Of a DNA stretch of 64,000 nt, positions 10,167 to 19,377 are shown piece by piece. Positions within the stretch are counted from its first letter, which is position 1. Every line of letters begins with the position of its first letter. Both the position numbers and the translations under genes were made by a program. Under the pieces are notes generated by a model. That model made no database searches, was not told where the DNA came from, and saw nothing but the letters and a program-made list of their open reading frames with translations. Where the stretch lies: positions 62,001-126,000 of the forward strand of contig NZ_RQIT01000006.1 in assembly GCF_003837805.1 (NCBI RefSeq), given 5' to 3'. The DNA comes from Bradyrhizobium sp. RP6. Its GTDB lineage: Bacteria; Pseudomonadota; Alphaproteobacteria; Rhizobiales; Xanthobacteraceae.

Positions 10167-10417
10167 GGTCTCAATATCCTTTGCGGGTACCGGTCGCGTC
10201 TTGGTCGGGTAGCGCCGGCTTGCTTGACCGCGTAATCGACGCTCGGATTTAGGGTGTTCGGTTGCTGGGCCGTTCCCGGAACATGAGCGACGGCCTTGCG
10301 GCCGTCTCCGAGGCTCCAAAGAGTCTTCAAGCTCGAGAGAGAGTCTTCAAGCTCAAGGTGCCTGCAACTGCTCAAAGAACAGCGGCGGCAGGATTGCGCC
10401 CACCGCCAATTGGCGCC
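10167..10417 (-). promoter_or_regulatory. Long rpsT leader with hairpin and direct repeat
   Basis: The region between the predicted rpsT promoter and its ATG is about 245 bases, unusually long. It contains a hairpin around GACGGCCTTGCGGCCGTC near 10289-10306 and two perfect 14-base copies of GAGTCTTCAAGCTC at 10321-10334 and 10341-10354, exactly 20 bases apart. S20 genes are often translationally autoregulated in other bacteria; a similar role here is inference. Confidence 0.45.
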
Positions 10418-10446
10418 CTTATAGAGAGGGTCTGTGGCACCGTCAA
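10418..10446 (-). promoter_or_regulatory. Sigma-70 type promoter for rpsT
   Basis: The minus strand reads TTGACG (10446-10441), a 17-base spacer, then TATAAG (10423-10418). Both hexamers are near consensus and spacing is ideal. Confidence 0.72.
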
Positions 10447-10590
10447 CGCTTTCGGGAGCCGGGTATCCGGTCTTTGATGGCCTGGATGGAGCCGTAACGC
10501 CCTGAAGAGGTTGAATTTCTGCCGTCGCCCGGCTATTGGCTGGCAACGTTCTAAGAGGTCGTCCGGTCGGACGGCCATCGTAGGTGTGGC

Positions 10591-10908
10591 ATGATCCGCG
10601 GCTTTTTCCGACTGATTGGGCTGTTGTTGCTCGCCGGCGGGTTCATCTTCATGGTCTATGATGGAGCCCGCTGGGTGGCCGACCAGACCCTCAGGTTCAC
10701 CCGGTTCGGCCAGTTCTGGAACGACATCAATCAGGCCAGCCAGTCGGCCTTCCGCACCTGGGTCGAGGCCAAGGCGCCCTGGCTCTGGACCTCGGTGATC
10801 CGCCTGGTACTGGATCAGCCGGTCTTCGCCGTGCTCGGCATTCTGGGCATTCTCCTGATGATCCTGTTCCGCCCGCGCAAGCCGTTGATCGGCTATTCCC
10901 GGGATTGA
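10591..10908 (+). CDS. Small inner-membrane protein of unknown function
   Basis: This 105-residue protein has two hydrophobic segments, near residues 6-25 (FRLIGLLLLAGGFIFMVYDG) and 78-97 (VFAVLGILGILLMILFRPRK). An amphipathic stretch rich in Trp lies between them (FWNDINQASQSAFRTWVEAK). No catalytic motif is visible. It stands alone, with the rpsT promoter divergent on its left and a palindromic repeat on its right. Coding character is good, and I recognise no named family. Confidence 0.75.
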   Translation: MIRGFFRLIGLLLLAGGFIFMVYDGARWVADQTLRFTRFGQFWNDINQASQSAFRTWVEAKAPWLWTSVIRLVLDQPVFAVLGILGILLMILFRPRKPLIGYSRD

Positions 10909-11212
10909 GCGCGCGCGAGCCGCGTTGCGGAGCTGCGTCTTACCCTCCCCTCGAGGCAGGGCAATCGCATCTGAAAGTTGCAGAGGTCGTCATGCCCGGG
11001 CTTGTCCCGGGCATCCACGTTCTTTGTGCTGCGTGGATAGGCGTGGATGGCCGGGACAAGCCCGGCCATGACGGCTGCGGAGACAGCCGGTGCCCTGGCC
11101 ACATCTCGTATGCCCCTCCAGGGGAGGGTGGCATCGTCATCCCCCCACTCAACGCTTTGTTAACCATAACCGGTGCATCACTGGAGCCGTCTCGTTTCGA
11201 GGGATAGGTCCG
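10909..11212. other. Intergenic gap holding a long inverted repeat
   Basis: Most of this 304-base gap is the inverted repeat annotated at 10988-11073. The part after it leads into the export lipoprotein gene; I see no clear promoter hexamers. Confidence 0.4.
10988..11073. repeat. Paired GC palindromes forming one long inverted repeat
   Basis: The left arm starts CGTCATGCCCGGGCTTGTCC and the right arm ends GGACAAGCCCGGCCATGACG, about 30 bases each with a few mismatches. The spacer (TTCTTTGTGCTGCGTGGATA) is itself partly repeated. Each arm is internally palindromic. The same family occurs at 5498-5528, 5833-5864 and 17924-17952. Confidence 0.8.
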
Positions 11213-11956
11213 GTGCCGGTTGCACGCGCGTTTCGATGGTCGATCTTGGCAGCGTCCCTGGCAGCGTCCGCCGCGCTTGCCCTTGGCGGCTGCATGCAGA
11301 CCGCCGGTCCCGTCGCAGTGATGCAGCCCCGTCCCGATCTCGACTCCATGGCCTATGGCCAGCCCTACAGTGCGCCGCAGCCGGTCGTCGTCGCCAACAA
11401 CGGCGGCGGCGCCATCGCGGCGTTGAGCAACTCCTTTGCCTCGTCGCCCGCGCCCATGCCGGTCGGCTACGCCGCGCCGATGACGGTGCGCAATGGCGCC
11501 TCCTATCATCTCGACGCCGGCGACAAGCTTCGCGTCGTGGTCTACGGCCAGGAAGGTCTCACCAACAGCTATTCGATCGACGCCGGCGGCTCCATCACCA
11601 TGCCGCTGATCGGCGCCGTGTCGGCGCGCGGCCGCACCACCGCAGGTCTGGCCGGCGAGATCGCCGCGCGCCTGCGCAACGGCTATATCCGCGAGCCGTC
11701 CGTAGCGGTCGAGATCGAGACTTATCGCCCGTTCTTCATTCTCGGCGAGGTCCTCGCGCCCGGCCAATATCCTTACGTGCCGAACATGACGGTCGAGAGC
11801 GCGGTCGCCATTGCCGGCGGCTTCTCGCCGCGCGCCAAGCGCGACGTGGTCACCGTCACGCACACCGAGAACGGCGGCTCCATGCGCGCCGTGGTGCCGC
11901 TCGGCACGCCCCTGAATCCCGGCGACACCGTGTTCGTCGGCGAGCGCTGGTTCTAG
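11213..11956 (+). CDS. Polysaccharide export lipoprotein, Wza/GumB-like
   Basis: This is a periplasmic/outer-membrane polysaccharide export family protein of 247 residues. A GTG at 11213 is chosen: it follows GAGGGATAGG and starts a lipoprotein signal (MPVARAFRW...ALALGGC, lipobox LGGC). The export domain begins at about residue 90 with YHLDAGDKLRVVVYGQEGLT, then SIDAGGSITMPLIGAVSARG. A SLBB-like segment follows (FFILGEVLAPGQYPYVPNMT, VESAVAIAGGF). No polysaccharide synthesis genes adjoin it, so the substrate is unknown. It is shorter than E. coli Wza, as is common for rhizobial members. Confidence 0.88.
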   Translation: MPVARAFRWSILAASLAASAALALGGCMQTAGPVAVMQPRPDLDSMAYGQPYSAPQPVVVANNGGGAIAALSNSFASSPAPMPVGYAAPMTVRNGASYHLDAGDKLRVVVYGQEGLTNSYSIDAGGSITMPLIGAVSARGRTTAGLAGEIAARLRNGYIREPSVAVEIETYRPFFILGEVLAPGQYPYVPNMTVESAVAIAGGFSPRAKRDVVTVTHTENGGSMRAVVPLGTPLNPGDTVFVGERWF

Positions 11957-11978
11957 GGCCACAGCCGCTCCCTTTCTT

Positions 11979-12020
11979 AGTCATTCCGGGGCGCGCCGAA
12001 AAGTTGCGAGCCCGGAATGA
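11979..12020. repeat. Intergenic palindrome, GTCATTCCGGG family
   Basis: Arms GTCATTCCGGG and CCCGGAATGAC face each other between the export lipoprotein and a convergent gene. Related copies lie at 12620-12724 and 19294-19371. It may serve as a bidirectional transcript end. Confidence 0.75.
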
Positions 12021-12030
12021 CGGCGGAATC

Positions 12031-12513
12031 TCACCTTCGAAAATCCAGCCGCCCGTTCGGAAAACATCCGTCGATTCTGTCAGCATCGACCACGCGCCCG
12101 ACCCAGGGCCGGGTGATCGCCGGTGTGGTCAGATTGATGTATTTTCCGAGCAGGCGATCTAAGCCGTCGCGCGCCGCGTCGATCAATCCGTGTCGGCGGC
12201 CATTGTCCCAGTCGAAGCGCAGATAGATCCGGCCGCCCGCGACGCGGATCTCCGCGCGGCCCTGCTTCCACTTGTCCGGCGTATCGCCAGCGATAGTGGG
12301 ATCGGCGCCGCCATTCCAGCGGCTCAGCCAGGCGCCCTCGAGCGGATCGGAGGGCGTCGCGACGGGTGCCCATGCCGGTGCGTTGACGTCGGCGGCATCG
12401 CCGGACAGTAAAGCGGTTGCGGCATAATCCTTCACCTCGGAATCATCGGGGGACGGGACGTCCAAGGTTCCGAAAGGATTGCGGATGTTGAGATGCGTGA
12501 TGGCTTGCTGCAT
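12031..12513 (-). CDS. Hypothetical protein, 160 residues
   Basis: The protein starts MQQAITHLNIRNPFGTLDVP with GGGAG seven bases upstream of the ATG at 12513. The middle is rich in Trp, Asp and Gly (AWLSRWNGGADPTIAGDTPD, then WKQGRAEIRVAGGRIYLRFD), suggesting a beta-rich fold. There is no signal peptide or membrane segment, and no family is recognised. It lies between two palindromic repeats and its neighbours do not suggest a role. The consistent third-position GC bias and good start support a real gene. Confidence 0.62.
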   Translation of the reverse strand: MQQAITHLNIRNPFGTLDVPSPDDSEVKDYAATALLSGDAADVNAPAWAPVATPSDPLEGAWLSRWNGGADPTIAGDTPDKWKQGRAEIRVAGGRIYLRFDWDNGRRHGLIDAARDGLDRLLGKYINLTTPAITRPWVGRVVDADRIDGCFPNGRLDFRR

Positions 12514-12619
12514 GCCGAATCTCCCGGCGTGAGTTGGCTTGATCAGCCTGCTCTATCGCCGGGCGGTGCAATGCAGCCACCCGATTCCTGCTCTGAGGGT
12601 GACGCAGCCCTCTCCCCCT

Positions 12620-12724
12620 TCATTCCGGGCGCGCGATAGCGCGAGCCCGGAATCCATTCCACGACCACCTCTGACGCCCGATGGATTCCGGGTTCGACGC
12701 TGACGCGTCGCCCCGGAATGACGG
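12620..12724. repeat. Double palindrome, CATTCCGGG family
   Basis: Two tandem hairpins, CATTCCGGGC...GCCCGGAATCC and GGATTCCGGG...CCCCGGAATGACGG, together form a larger inverted repeat between two minus-strand genes. Confidence 0.75.
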
Positions 12725-12742
12725 TGGAGAGGGGCCCACGCT

Positions 12743-13414
12743 CTACATCAAATGCTTCGCGAAGAACGCCATGCTGCGCGGCCAGGCGATATCGGCGCTG
12801 GCCTTGTCGTAGCTGGCGCGCTCGTCGCAATGGAAGCCGTGCTGGGCGCCCGGATAGATGTGGACTTCGACCTCGGGCCGCTTGTCCCTGATGGTCTCGA
12901 CGTCGGCGAGCGGAATGCCGGCATCCTTCTCGCCGAAATGCAGCTGGGTCGGCACCTTCGGTGTCTCGTCGGCGAAGCGCACGACGGCACCGCCGTAATA
13001 GCCGATCGCGGCCTTCAGGCCGGTCAATCGCGTCGCCGCGACGAAAGCGACGCTGCCGCCTAAGCAAAAGCCGATGATACCGACGGGCCCGACGCTCTTC
13101 ACCGCATCGATCGCAGCTTGCGTGTCGCGCAGCATCGCGGCCCAGTCCGGGTTGGCCACGAACTTGCGCGCCTCCGCGATCTCGTCGGGCGAATAGCCCG
13201 ACTGGAAGTTCGGTGCGGTCCGATCGAAGATCGACGGCGCGATCGCGACATAGCCTTCCCCGGCAAGGCGGTCGCAGACCGAGCGGATGTGGTGATTGAC
13301 CCCAAAGATCTCCTGGATCACCACCACCGCGCCCTTCGGCGTGCCGGCGGGGTCAGCGCGATAGGCGCCGAGCTGGAAATTGTCCGAGGCCGTCAGCTTG
13401 ATGTCCTGTCCCAC
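12743..13414 (-). CDS. Dienelactone hydrolase family protein
   Basis: This alpha/beta hydrolase has 223 residues from a GTG at 13414 (MGQDIKLTASDNFQLGAYRA); no ATG fits the family start. The nucleophile is Cys in GIIGFCLGGSVAF, the acid is Asp in HFGEKDAGIP, and the base is His in YPGAQHGFHCDER, the Cys-Asp-His triad of this family. Dienelactone hydrolases open cyclic lactones in chlorocatechol breakdown, but most chromosomal homologues have unknown substrates. No aromatic degradation genes adjoin it. Confidence 0.9.
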   Translation of the reverse strand: MGQDIKLTASDNFQLGAYRADPAGTPKGAVVVIQEIFGVNHHIRSVCDRLAGEGYVAIAPSIFDRTAPNFQSGYSPDEIAEARKFVANPDWAAMLRDTQAAIDAVKSVGPVGIIGFCLGGSVAFVAATRLTGLKAAIGYYGGAVVRFADETPKVPTQLHFGEKDAGIPLADVETIRDKRPEVEVHIYPGAQHGFHCDERASYDKASADIAWPRSMAFFAKHLM

Positions 13415-13449
13415 GTGGGTTGTCCTTCTTGGTTGTCGATCCGAAATTC

Positions 13450-13567
13450 TCCCCTCATCCTGAGGAGCGCGCACCTGCGCGCGTCTGGAAGGATGAAAGG
13501 CCGAGATGCAGCAGCCGCGCCTGCATCCTTCGAGACGCTTGCTATGCAAGCTCCTCAGGATGAGGGG
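13450..13567. repeat. Inverted repeat, CCCCTCATCCTGAGGAGC family
   Basis: The left arm CCCCTCATCCTGAGGAGC (13451-13468) is matched by GCTCCTCAGGATGAGGGG (13550-13567), an 18-base perfect inverted repeat. Inner arms around GGATGAAAGG and CATCCTTCGAGACGC extend it. This is another intergenic repeat type. Confidence 0.82.
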
Positions 13568-13574
13568 TAACACC

Positions 13575-13910
13575 TCACTCCCACATCCAGTTCTCGCCGT
13601 AATCCTCCTTCCATCCTGCCAGCCGCCCGTGACGGAATTGCAGGAACAGGCGGTGACGGTAGGGGATCAGTCCGCTGCCGCCGATGTTGCGCAAAGCCAG
13701 ATAGATCTCGTTGCCCGGACGTCCCCGGACATATCGCAGCGGCTGGCCGAGGGCGCGCGCGGTCTGCTCCGCATCCATCCCGAAGGCGAGCGGCGTGTTG
13801 TTCGACAAGGTCGCGACGAAGGGCTGGCGCGGCGGCACGGTGCCGAACGGTTCGGCCTGCGCAGATATCGACAGCAGCATCGCGCCCGCGGCCAGCATCA
13901 TCAGCTTCAT
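13575..13910 (-). CDS. Small secreted protein of unknown function
   Basis: This 111-residue protein has a clear signal peptide (MKLMMLAAGAMLLSISAQA, cut before EPFGTV). The mature part contains RQPFVATLSNNTPLAFGMDA and ends RHGRLAGWKEDYGENWMWE. The segment AEQTARALGQPLRYVRGRPG resembles small SmpA/OmlA-like folds, a weak inference. Its start lies three bases after the stop codon of the upstream hydrolase gene, with AGGA as ribosome binding site, so the two form an operon. Confidence 0.72.
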   Translation of the reverse strand: MKLMMLAAGAMLLSISAQAEPFGTVPPRQPFVATLSNNTPLAFGMDAEQTARALGQPLRYVRGRPGNEIYLALRNIGGSGLIPYRHRLFLQFRHGRLAGWKEDYGENWMWE

Positions 13911-13913
13911 CGC

Positions 13914-14699
13914 CTACGTCCTTGCTTGATCGACCTGTGCCGGCAAGTTCTTCAGGAAAGGCCCGACCGCGTCAACAAAAGCCTTGGGCTGATCGATGTT
14001 GACGGCGTGTCCGGCGGCGGGGATCACGACCTTTTGTGCGCCGGGGATCTTTGCTGCCATGTAGTCGGACGCGGCGAGGAAAGGCGTGTCGTCGGCGCCG
14101 ACCACAATCAGGCTGGGCACCTTGATGTCGGGCAATAGCTCGATCACGCGCGCATCGCGCTGGGTCAGCATGCCGCGCGCGGCAAGCGCCAGCCCTCTGG
14201 CGTTGCGATGGCTGGCGGTGGCGCGCTCGCGCGTGGCCGATTTCAGCACGCCGAGGCCTTCGCGATCGAGCCTGTCGGCGGTGGCAAGCGCCCGCGCGTT
14301 CCACGCCTCGCGCGCGTCGTCCTTCTTGAAGCCAGGGCCGGTGTCGATGATCAGCAGCGCGCGGGTCCGCTCCGGATGCGCGCGGTAGAACGCCAGCGAC
14401 ATGTAGCCGCCGAGCGAGAGACCACCGATGATGGCGCGCTTGGCGCCGACCGCATCGAGGATCGCCGCCATGTCGCCGACAGTCAGCGCTTCGCTGTAGG
14501 CGTTGGGATCATCGGGATAGTCGGACTGGCCGTGGCCGCGCATGTCCCACACGATCAGCTTGTGATCCTTCGCGAGCGCGTCGACTTGCCCATGCCACAT
14601 CGCCGAGGTCGAGGAATAGCCGTGCGTGAGCAGCAATGGCAGACCTTCGCCATGAACCTCGTAGTAGATGTTGACGCCGTCCCGATCGATCTCAGGCAT
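13914..14699 (-). CDS. Alpha/beta hydrolase
   Basis: This 261-residue protein resembles 3-oxoadipate enol-lactonases and related esterases. The oxyanion region is LLLTHGYSSTSAMWHGQVDA; the nucleophile elbow is IIGGLSLGGYMSLA (Ser); the acid is Asp in IVVGADDTPFLAA; and the base is His in IPAAGHAVNIDQP. WDMRGHGQSDYPDDPNAYS is the usual family sequence before the nucleophile. The substrate cannot be told from context. It is first in a two-gene unit with the small secreted protein downstream. Confidence 0.87.
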   Translation of the reverse strand: MPEIDRDGVNIYYEVHGEGLPLLLTHGYSSTSAMWHGQVDALAKDHKLIVWDMRGHGQSDYPDDPNAYSEALTVGDMAAILDAVGAKRAIIGGLSLGGYMSLAFYRAHPERTRALLIIDTGPGFKKDDAREAWNARALATADRLDREGLGVLKSATRERATASHRNARGLALAARGMLTQRDARVIELLPDIKVPSLIVVGADDTPFLAASDYMAAKIPGAQKVVIPAAGHAVNIDQPKAFVDAVGPFLKNLPAQVDQART

Positions 14700-15056
14700 T
14701 GCTTCCGCCCTTTCGTTTTTGTTGCAGTCGCGACTTCAGTGCTTCCCCCTCCAGCTGAGGGTAAGGGTCGCGGTTGGCCCCATTCTACTTTGCCAAGTTA
14801 CCTCGAAGAAACTGCCTGAATGCGATGGCACGCATGCCGGATGCACGCGCTGTTGTGTCCAGTGGCTGCGTCGCCGCCCTTGGCGCGGCGCACAACTGGC
14901 GGCGCGGAGGTCGTTTGTTCGACTGCTTCCAAATTGCATTTGCCTCCGCGCCTGAACCCGATCATTCTCGACGCAAGGCTGACGCCAGCCCGGTGGGCGT
15001 CCGCCATTCAAGTTGCCGCCGTAAGCGGCTTCATGCACCGGCAGGGGAAGACGCCT
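14700..15056. other. Intergenic gap between divergent hydrolase and iorAB genes
   Basis: These 357 bases separate two divergent transcription units and must hold both promoters. I see no clear sigma-70 hexamers, no terminator and no convincing gene. Confidence 0.35.
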
Positions 15057-15548
15057 ATGCCAACACTCACCATCAACGGGCGGAGTCTGTCCGTGGATGC
15101 GGCGAACGACACGCCGCTCCTCTGGGCGATCCGCGAGCAATTGCAGATGACCGGCACCAAGTTCGGATGCGGTGCCGGGCTGTGCGGTGCCTGCACGGTG
15201 CACGTCAACGGCGAAGCCGTGCGCTCGTGCCAGACCATGGTCGGCGACGTCGCCGGCAAGAAGATCACCACCATCGAAGGCCTCTCCGCCAAGGGCGATC
15301 ATCCCCTGCAGAAGGCGTGGATCGCCGAGCAGGTGCCGCAATGCGGCTACTGCCAGTCGGGGCAGATCATGCAGGCCGCCTCGCTGCTTGCGAGGAATCC
15401 CAATCCGACCAAGGAAGAAGTGGTCGCGCATATGGACGGCAATCTCTGCCGCTGCATGACCTATTCGCGGATCCAGAAGGCGATCATGCGCGCCGCGTCC
15501 GAAATGCGCACCGCGTCCACCACCTCCAGCGAGCGGAGGCCCACATGA
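15057..15548 (+). CDS. [2Fe-2S] subunit of molybdenum hydroxylase (IorA type)
   Basis: This is the small electron-transfer subunit of a two-subunit xanthine-oxidase-family enzyme, 163 residues. The ATG at 15057 has GGGGAAG seven bases upstream. The plant-type cluster ligands are in [20 protein letters not shown] followed by RSC; the second cluster ligands are in CGYCQSGQ and [15 protein letters not shown]. Its stop codon overlaps the start of the large subunit by four bases (ATGA). There is no FAD subunit, as in isoquinoline 1-oxidoreductase, which passes electrons to the respiratory chain. Confidence 0.93.
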   Translation: MPTLTINGRSLSVDAANDTPLLWAIREQLQMTGTKFGCGAGLCGACTVHVNGEAVRSCQTMVGDVAGKKITTIEGLSAKGDHPLQKAWIAEQVPQCGYCQSGQIMQAASLLARNPNPTKEEVVAHMDGNLCRCMTYSRIQKAIMRAASEMRTASTTSSERRPT

Positions 15549-17830
15549 AGGAGCACGTCAAGAACGTCGTCCCCGCGACGACCGATCTCAGCCGCCGCTC
15601 CTTCCTGGTCGGCACCGCCGCGATCGGTCTCGTGCTCGGCTATGCCGGCGTGCCCGGCATCGATGCTGCCGCTGCCGCGGCGCCCGCCAATTTCGAGCCG
15701 AGCGTCTGGTATGCGATCTCGCCGGATGGTCTCGTCACCGTGACCTGCGGCAAGGCCGATATGGGCCAGCACGTGGCCTCCACCATGGCGCAGCTCGTCT
15801 GCGAGGAACTGGGCGCGAAATGGAGCGACATGCGCGTATCGCTCGCCTCCAACGACCCCAAGTTCAACGATCCCGTCCTGGGCGCCCAGATCACCGGCGG
15901 CAGCTGGTCGACCATGATGAACTTTGACGCCATGAGCCGCGCGGGCGCCGCCGGCCGCATGGCGCTAACGGAAGGTGCGGCCGCCGCAATGGGCGTGCCG
16001 GCGTCGGAGCTCGTGGTGCGCGATTCCATGATCGTGCATCCGAAGTCGAAGAAGCAGATGTCATTCGCCGAGATCGTCAAGAGCGGCAAGGCGACCAAAA
16101 CCTTCACGCCGGACGAGCTGAAGGCCATCAAGCTGAAGACGCCGGACCAATACACCATGATCGGGGTCTCGGTGCCGCAGCTCGACATCCCCTCCAAGAC
16201 CAACGGCACGGCCAAGTATGGCATCGACGTGATGCTGCCGGGCATGGCCTATGGTGCGGTGGTCACGCCGCCGGTGCGCTTCGGCGCGACGATGAAATCG
16301 GTCGACGACAGCGCGGCGAAGAAGGTGCCGGGCTTCATCAAGGCCGTCACGCTCGACGACAAGACCGGCACGACGTCGGGCTGGGTCGTCGCCGTCGCCA
16401 GCACCTACGCCAACGCCAGGAAGGCGGCGCAGGCGCTGAAGATCGCCTATGACGGCGGTCCGAACGCGAAGCTGTCGAGCCAGTCGCTGCTCGATGAAGC
16501 CAAGCGGCTCCAGAAGCTGGAGGATTCCGGCCAGTTCTTCGTCAAGGACGGCGATCCCGTTGCTGCCTTCGGCTCGGCGGCCAAGGTGGTCGAGGCCGAA
16601 TACACCACCAGCATCAACATCCACGCGCCGCTGGAGCCGATGAACGCCACCGCGGAGTTCAAGGGCGACATCCTGCACATCTATTCCGGCAACCAGTTTG
16701 CGACGCGCTCCGGGGCGATCGCCGCAGGCGCAGCCGGGATCGATCCGAAGTTCGTGGTGATGCACCAGCATTGGCTAGGCGGCGGCTTCGGCCGGCGTCT
16801 TGATGCAGACATGATGATTCCGGCGGTGCAGGCGGCGAAGGCGGTCGGAAAGCCGGTCAAAGTGATCTACTCGCGCGAGAACGACATGACGATGGATTTC
16901 TCGCGCCCGCTCACCTACCAGAAAGTGAAGGCCGGCGTGGACGGTGACGGCAAGCTGATTGCGATCAGCCACGACGTGGTCTCGGCCTGGCCGACCGCGC
17001 GCTGGGGAATCCCCGATTTCCTGACGCCCTCGGTCGACAAGAAGGGCCCGCTCGATTCCTTCACGGTCAATGGAGCGGACTTCTTCTACACCGTGCCCAA
17101 CCATTATGTGCGCGCGATCAAGAACGAGCTCGCGCACAATGCCACGCCGTCCGGCCAGCTTCGCTCGGTGGCGCCGGGCTGGACCTTCTGGGCGGTGGAA
17201 AGCATGATCGACGAGATTGCTGCTGCGACCGGCAAGGATCCGGCGCAGTTCCGCATCTCGCTGCTCGACGGCGCCGGCAAGAACGACGGCGGCGCGCAGC
17301 GGCTGCGCAACACGCTGCTCGCCGCGATGGGATTGTCGGGCTATGGCACCCGGCAATTGCCGACAGGCGAGGGCATGGGCGTCGCCTGCGTGTCGTCGCA
17401 GGAACGCGCGAGCGCAAGCTGGACGGCGTGCGTGGCTCACGTCGCCGTCGCGCCGTCGGGGGCCGTGACCGTGAAGAAGCTCACGGTCGCAACCGACGTC
17501 GGCACGCAGGTGCATCCCGACAATATCCGCGCCCAGGTCGAGGGCGCGGCGCTGTGGGGCCTGTCGCTGGCGATGTACGAGAAGGCGACGCTCAAGGACG
17601 GTGGCATCGAGCAGACCAATTTCGACAGCTACACGCCCTTGCGCATGAGCCAGACGCCCGAGATCGCGGTCGCCGTGATCGCCAATGGCGAGAAGGCCAC
17701 CGGCGTTGGCGAGCCCGCCGTGACCGTGGTGGCGCCCGCCATCGGCAACGCCATCTTCAAGGCCAGTGGCGCCCGTGTCCGCGCCCTGCCGATCACGGCG
17801 GAGGCCGTGAAGGCGAGCATGAAGGCGTAG
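15545..17830 (+). CDS. Molybdopterin-binding subunit of molybdenum hydroxylase (IorB type)
   Basis: This is the large catalytic subunit, 761 residues from an ATG at 15545 that overlaps the iorA stop. A twin-arginine signal ([20 protein letters not shown]) predicts folded export to the periplasm together with the small subunit. Family blocks include [13 protein letters not shown], the cofactor loop [36 protein letters not shown] and the C-terminal [19 protein letters not shown] with the active-site Glu. The substrate is unknown; related enzymes hydroxylate N-heterocycles or oxidise aldehydes. No maturation chaperone or cytochrome gene is adjacent. Confidence 0.93.
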   Translation: MKEHVKNVVPATTDLSRRSFLVGTAAIGLVLGYAGVPGIDAAAAAAPANFEPSVWYAISPDGLVTVTCGKADMGQHVASTMAQLVCEELGAKWSDMRVSLASNDPKFNDPVLGAQITGGSWSTMMNFDAMSRAGAAGRMALTEGAAAAMGVPASELVVRDSMIVHPKSKKQMSFAEIVKSGKATKTFTPDELKAIKLKTPDQYTMIGVSVPQLDIPSKTNGTAKYGIDVMLPGMAYGAVVTPPVRFGATMKSVDDSAAKKVPGFIKAVTLDDKTGTTSGWVVAVASTYANARKAAQALKIAYDGGPNAKLSSQSLLDEAKRLQKLEDSGQFFVKDGDPVAAFGSAAKVVEAEYTTSINIHAPLEPMNATAEFKGDILHIYSGNQFATRSGAIAAGAAGIDPKFVVMHQHWLGGGFGRRLDADMMIPAVQAAKAVGKPVKVIYSRENDMTMDFSRPLTYQKVKAGVDGDGKLIAISHDVVSAWPTARWGIPDFLTPSVDKKGPLDSFTVNGADFFYTVPNHYVRAIKNELAHNATPSGQLRSVAPGWTFWAVESMIDEIAAATGKDPAQFRISLLDGAGKNDGGAQRLRNTLLAAMGLSGYGTRQLPTGEGMGVACVSSQERASASWTACVAHVAVAPSGAVTVKKLTVATDVGTQVHPDNIRAQVEGAALWGLSLAMYEKATLKDGGIEQTNFDSYTPLRMSQTPEIAVAVIANGEKATGVGEPAVTVVAPAIGNAIFKASGARVRALPITAEAVKASMKA

Positions 17831-17857
17831 GGCGGCCTGCGATTGCTGAACGAGTTG

Positions 17858-17892
17858 ATCCGCCGGAGGGCCAACCTCCGGCGGATTTGTTT
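17858..17892 (+). terminator. Rho-independent terminator of iorAB
   Basis: A perfect 12-base stem ATCCGCCGGAGG/CCTCCGGCGGAT with a five-base loop is followed by TTGTTT, 27 bases after the iorB stop codon. Confidence 0.88.
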
Positions 17893-17923
17893 CGAGGAGG
17901 CCCCGCATCTCCTCAGCGCCCGT

Positions 17924-17952
17924 CATGCCCGGCTTGTCCCGGGCGTCCACGT
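17924..17952. repeat. GC-rich palindrome, GTCATGCCCGG family
   Basis: GTCATGCCCGGCTTGTCCCG followed by GGCGTCCACG matches one arm of the repeat at 10988-11073. Confidence 0.7.
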
Positions 17953-18188
17953 TCTCCGTGCTCCGGGCCAAGGCCGTGGATGGCGGAGGAAATTCCCCTT
18001 ATCCATCAACGCCCTTTCTACTGTGCATGGGGGTTGTTTTCACTTTTTGAAGTTCCTGGCCGCGGAACCCGAATCCCCTAAAATTGCATCCAATTCCCCA
18101 AGGCTCCATTGAGCACGCCTCTTAAGGGCCGGAGAACCTGATGCGGCTTAGGTTGTCTCCAAATCCAGTCCCGTGCTTTGGGGAAGTC

Positions 18189-19283
18189 ATGAACGCCGCA
18201 GCCAAACCCGCCGCCAAACGCCGGCTTCTGCTCGCCTCCGATCGCAGCGACGAGAGCAGCGAGCTCGCCAGCATCTTGAAGGCGGTCGGCGACGTCTCGA
18301 CGGTGACGACAGAGGCCATCCCCGCCCAGCCGGCGCGCGATCTTTCCGGCCTCGTGGTCGACATCAACCTGCGCTCGCCCGAAAGCGTGCAGCGGGTCCG
18401 CGACAAGCTGCGCGGCGATGCCTACCGTTCGATGCCGCGGCTGTTCGTGCTCGCAGACGCCCTGCATCACGGCACCATGCAGGCCTGGGCGTTAGGGGCC
18501 ACCGATACCATCTCACGCCCGCTTCAGGCCGAGGCCATCTTGCAGCGCATCCGCGCCGCCTTCCCGGACACTGCGGCCTATGACGCGACCGATCGCGGCA
18601 AGACGCTCAACCGCGGCGTCGAGGCGGCGCATGCGGTGCTGACCAGGATGTTCGAGAAGCTGCCGCTCGGCGTGCCCCTGAACTTCGACGACATCATTGC
18701 GGCCGAGAGCAAGATCCTGAAGGCGATCAAGCATTCCTCGCTGCGCGAATGGCTGACCACGGTCGGCTGCCACCATGTCGGCAGCTATCGCCATTGCCTG
18801 TTCGTCACCGGCTTCGCCGTCGCCTTCGCCCAGCATCTCGGCATGCGCGATGACGACCAGCGCCGCCTGACCCGCGCCGCGCTGCTGCACGACGTCGGCA
18901 AGGCCTTCGTTCCCGCCTGGCTGCTCGACAAGCCCGGCAAGCTCACCGACGAGGAGATGGCCGAGGTCCGCCAGCATCCACGTCGCGGCTATGAAGCGCT
19001 CGCCGCGCAAGGCGGCTTCCCGCCGGAGATGCTGGACGTGGTGCTGCATCACCACGAATTCCTTGACGGCTCCGGCTATCCGAACGGCCTGTCGTCGAAC
19101 CAGATCAGCGACATCGTGCGGCTGACGACAATCGTCGACATCTACGCCGCCCTGGTGGAGAAGCGCGCCTACCGCATGCCCTTCACCCACTCCCGCGCCT
19201 TCACGATGATGGAAGGCATGGGCGGCAAGCTCGACCAGCAGCTGCTGCAGGCGTTCCGGCCGGTGGCGCTGGGATCGTTCTGA
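18189..19283 (+). CDS. HD-GYP domain protein with degenerate receiver domain
   Basis: This is a predicted c-di-GMP phosphodiesterase or signalling protein, 364 residues from the ATG at 18189. An ATG at 18141 with GGAG eight bases upstream is an alternative start. The first 125 residues resemble a response-regulator receiver (RLLLASDRSDESSELASILK, LVVDINLRSP, GATDTISRPLQAEAI), with Arg where the conserved Lys should be. The HD-GYP domain follows, with LLHDVGKAFVPAWLLDKPG, HHHEFLDGSGYPNGLSSNQI and IVRLTTIVDIYAAL. All expected metal ligands appear present. Other c-di-GMP genes lie at 50-54 kb and 63 kb. Confidence 0.9.
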   Translation: MNAAAKPAAKRRLLLASDRSDESSELASILKAVGDVSTVTTEAIPAQPARDLSGLVVDINLRSPESVQRVRDKLRGDAYRSMPRLFVLADALHHGTMQAWALGATDTISRPLQAEAILQRIRAAFPDTAAYDATDRGKTLNRGVEAAHAVLTRMFEKLPLGVPLNFDDIIAAESKILKAIKHSSLREWLTTVGCHHVGSYRHCLFVTGFAVAFAQHLGMRDDDQRRLTRAALLHDVGKAFVPAWLLDKPGKLTDEEMAEVRQHPRRGYEALAAQGGFPPEMLDVVLHHHEFLDGSGYPNGLSSNQISDIVRLTTIVDIYAALVEKRAYRMPFTHSRAFTMMEGMGGKLDQQLLQAFRPVALGSF

Positions 19284-19293
19284 CAACCTATCC

Positions 19294-19371
19294 GTCATTC
19301 CGGGGCGCGCGAAGCGCGAACCCGGAATCTCGAGGTTCCGGGTTCGGTGCTTTGCACCGCCCCGGAATGAC
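19294..19371. repeat. Double palindrome, GTCATTCCGGG family
   Basis: Two hairpins lie between convergent genes: GTCATTCCGGGGCGCGCGAA...CCCGGAATC and GGTTCCGGGTTC...GCCCCGGAATGAC. The outer ends form one long inverted repeat. Related copies are at 11979-12020 and 12620-12724. Confidence 0.8.
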
Positions 19372-19377
19372 ACTCAA

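Larger units (their letters stand above)
17831..18188. other. Intergenic gap with terminator and palindrome
   Basis: This 358-base gap holds the terminator at 17858-17892 and the palindrome at 17924-17952. After that comes an AT-richer leader before the HD-GYP gene. Confidence 0.5.

Noticed and set aside
10988..11073. CRISPR-like array
   Set aside because: Only two opposed palindromic arms are present, without regular spacers or cas genes. No CRISPR array was seen anywhere in the window.
14774..15544. N-terminal extension of the IorB-type subunit
   Set aside because: The frame is open upstream but overlaps iorA. The Tat signal and ATGA overlap fix the start at 15545.
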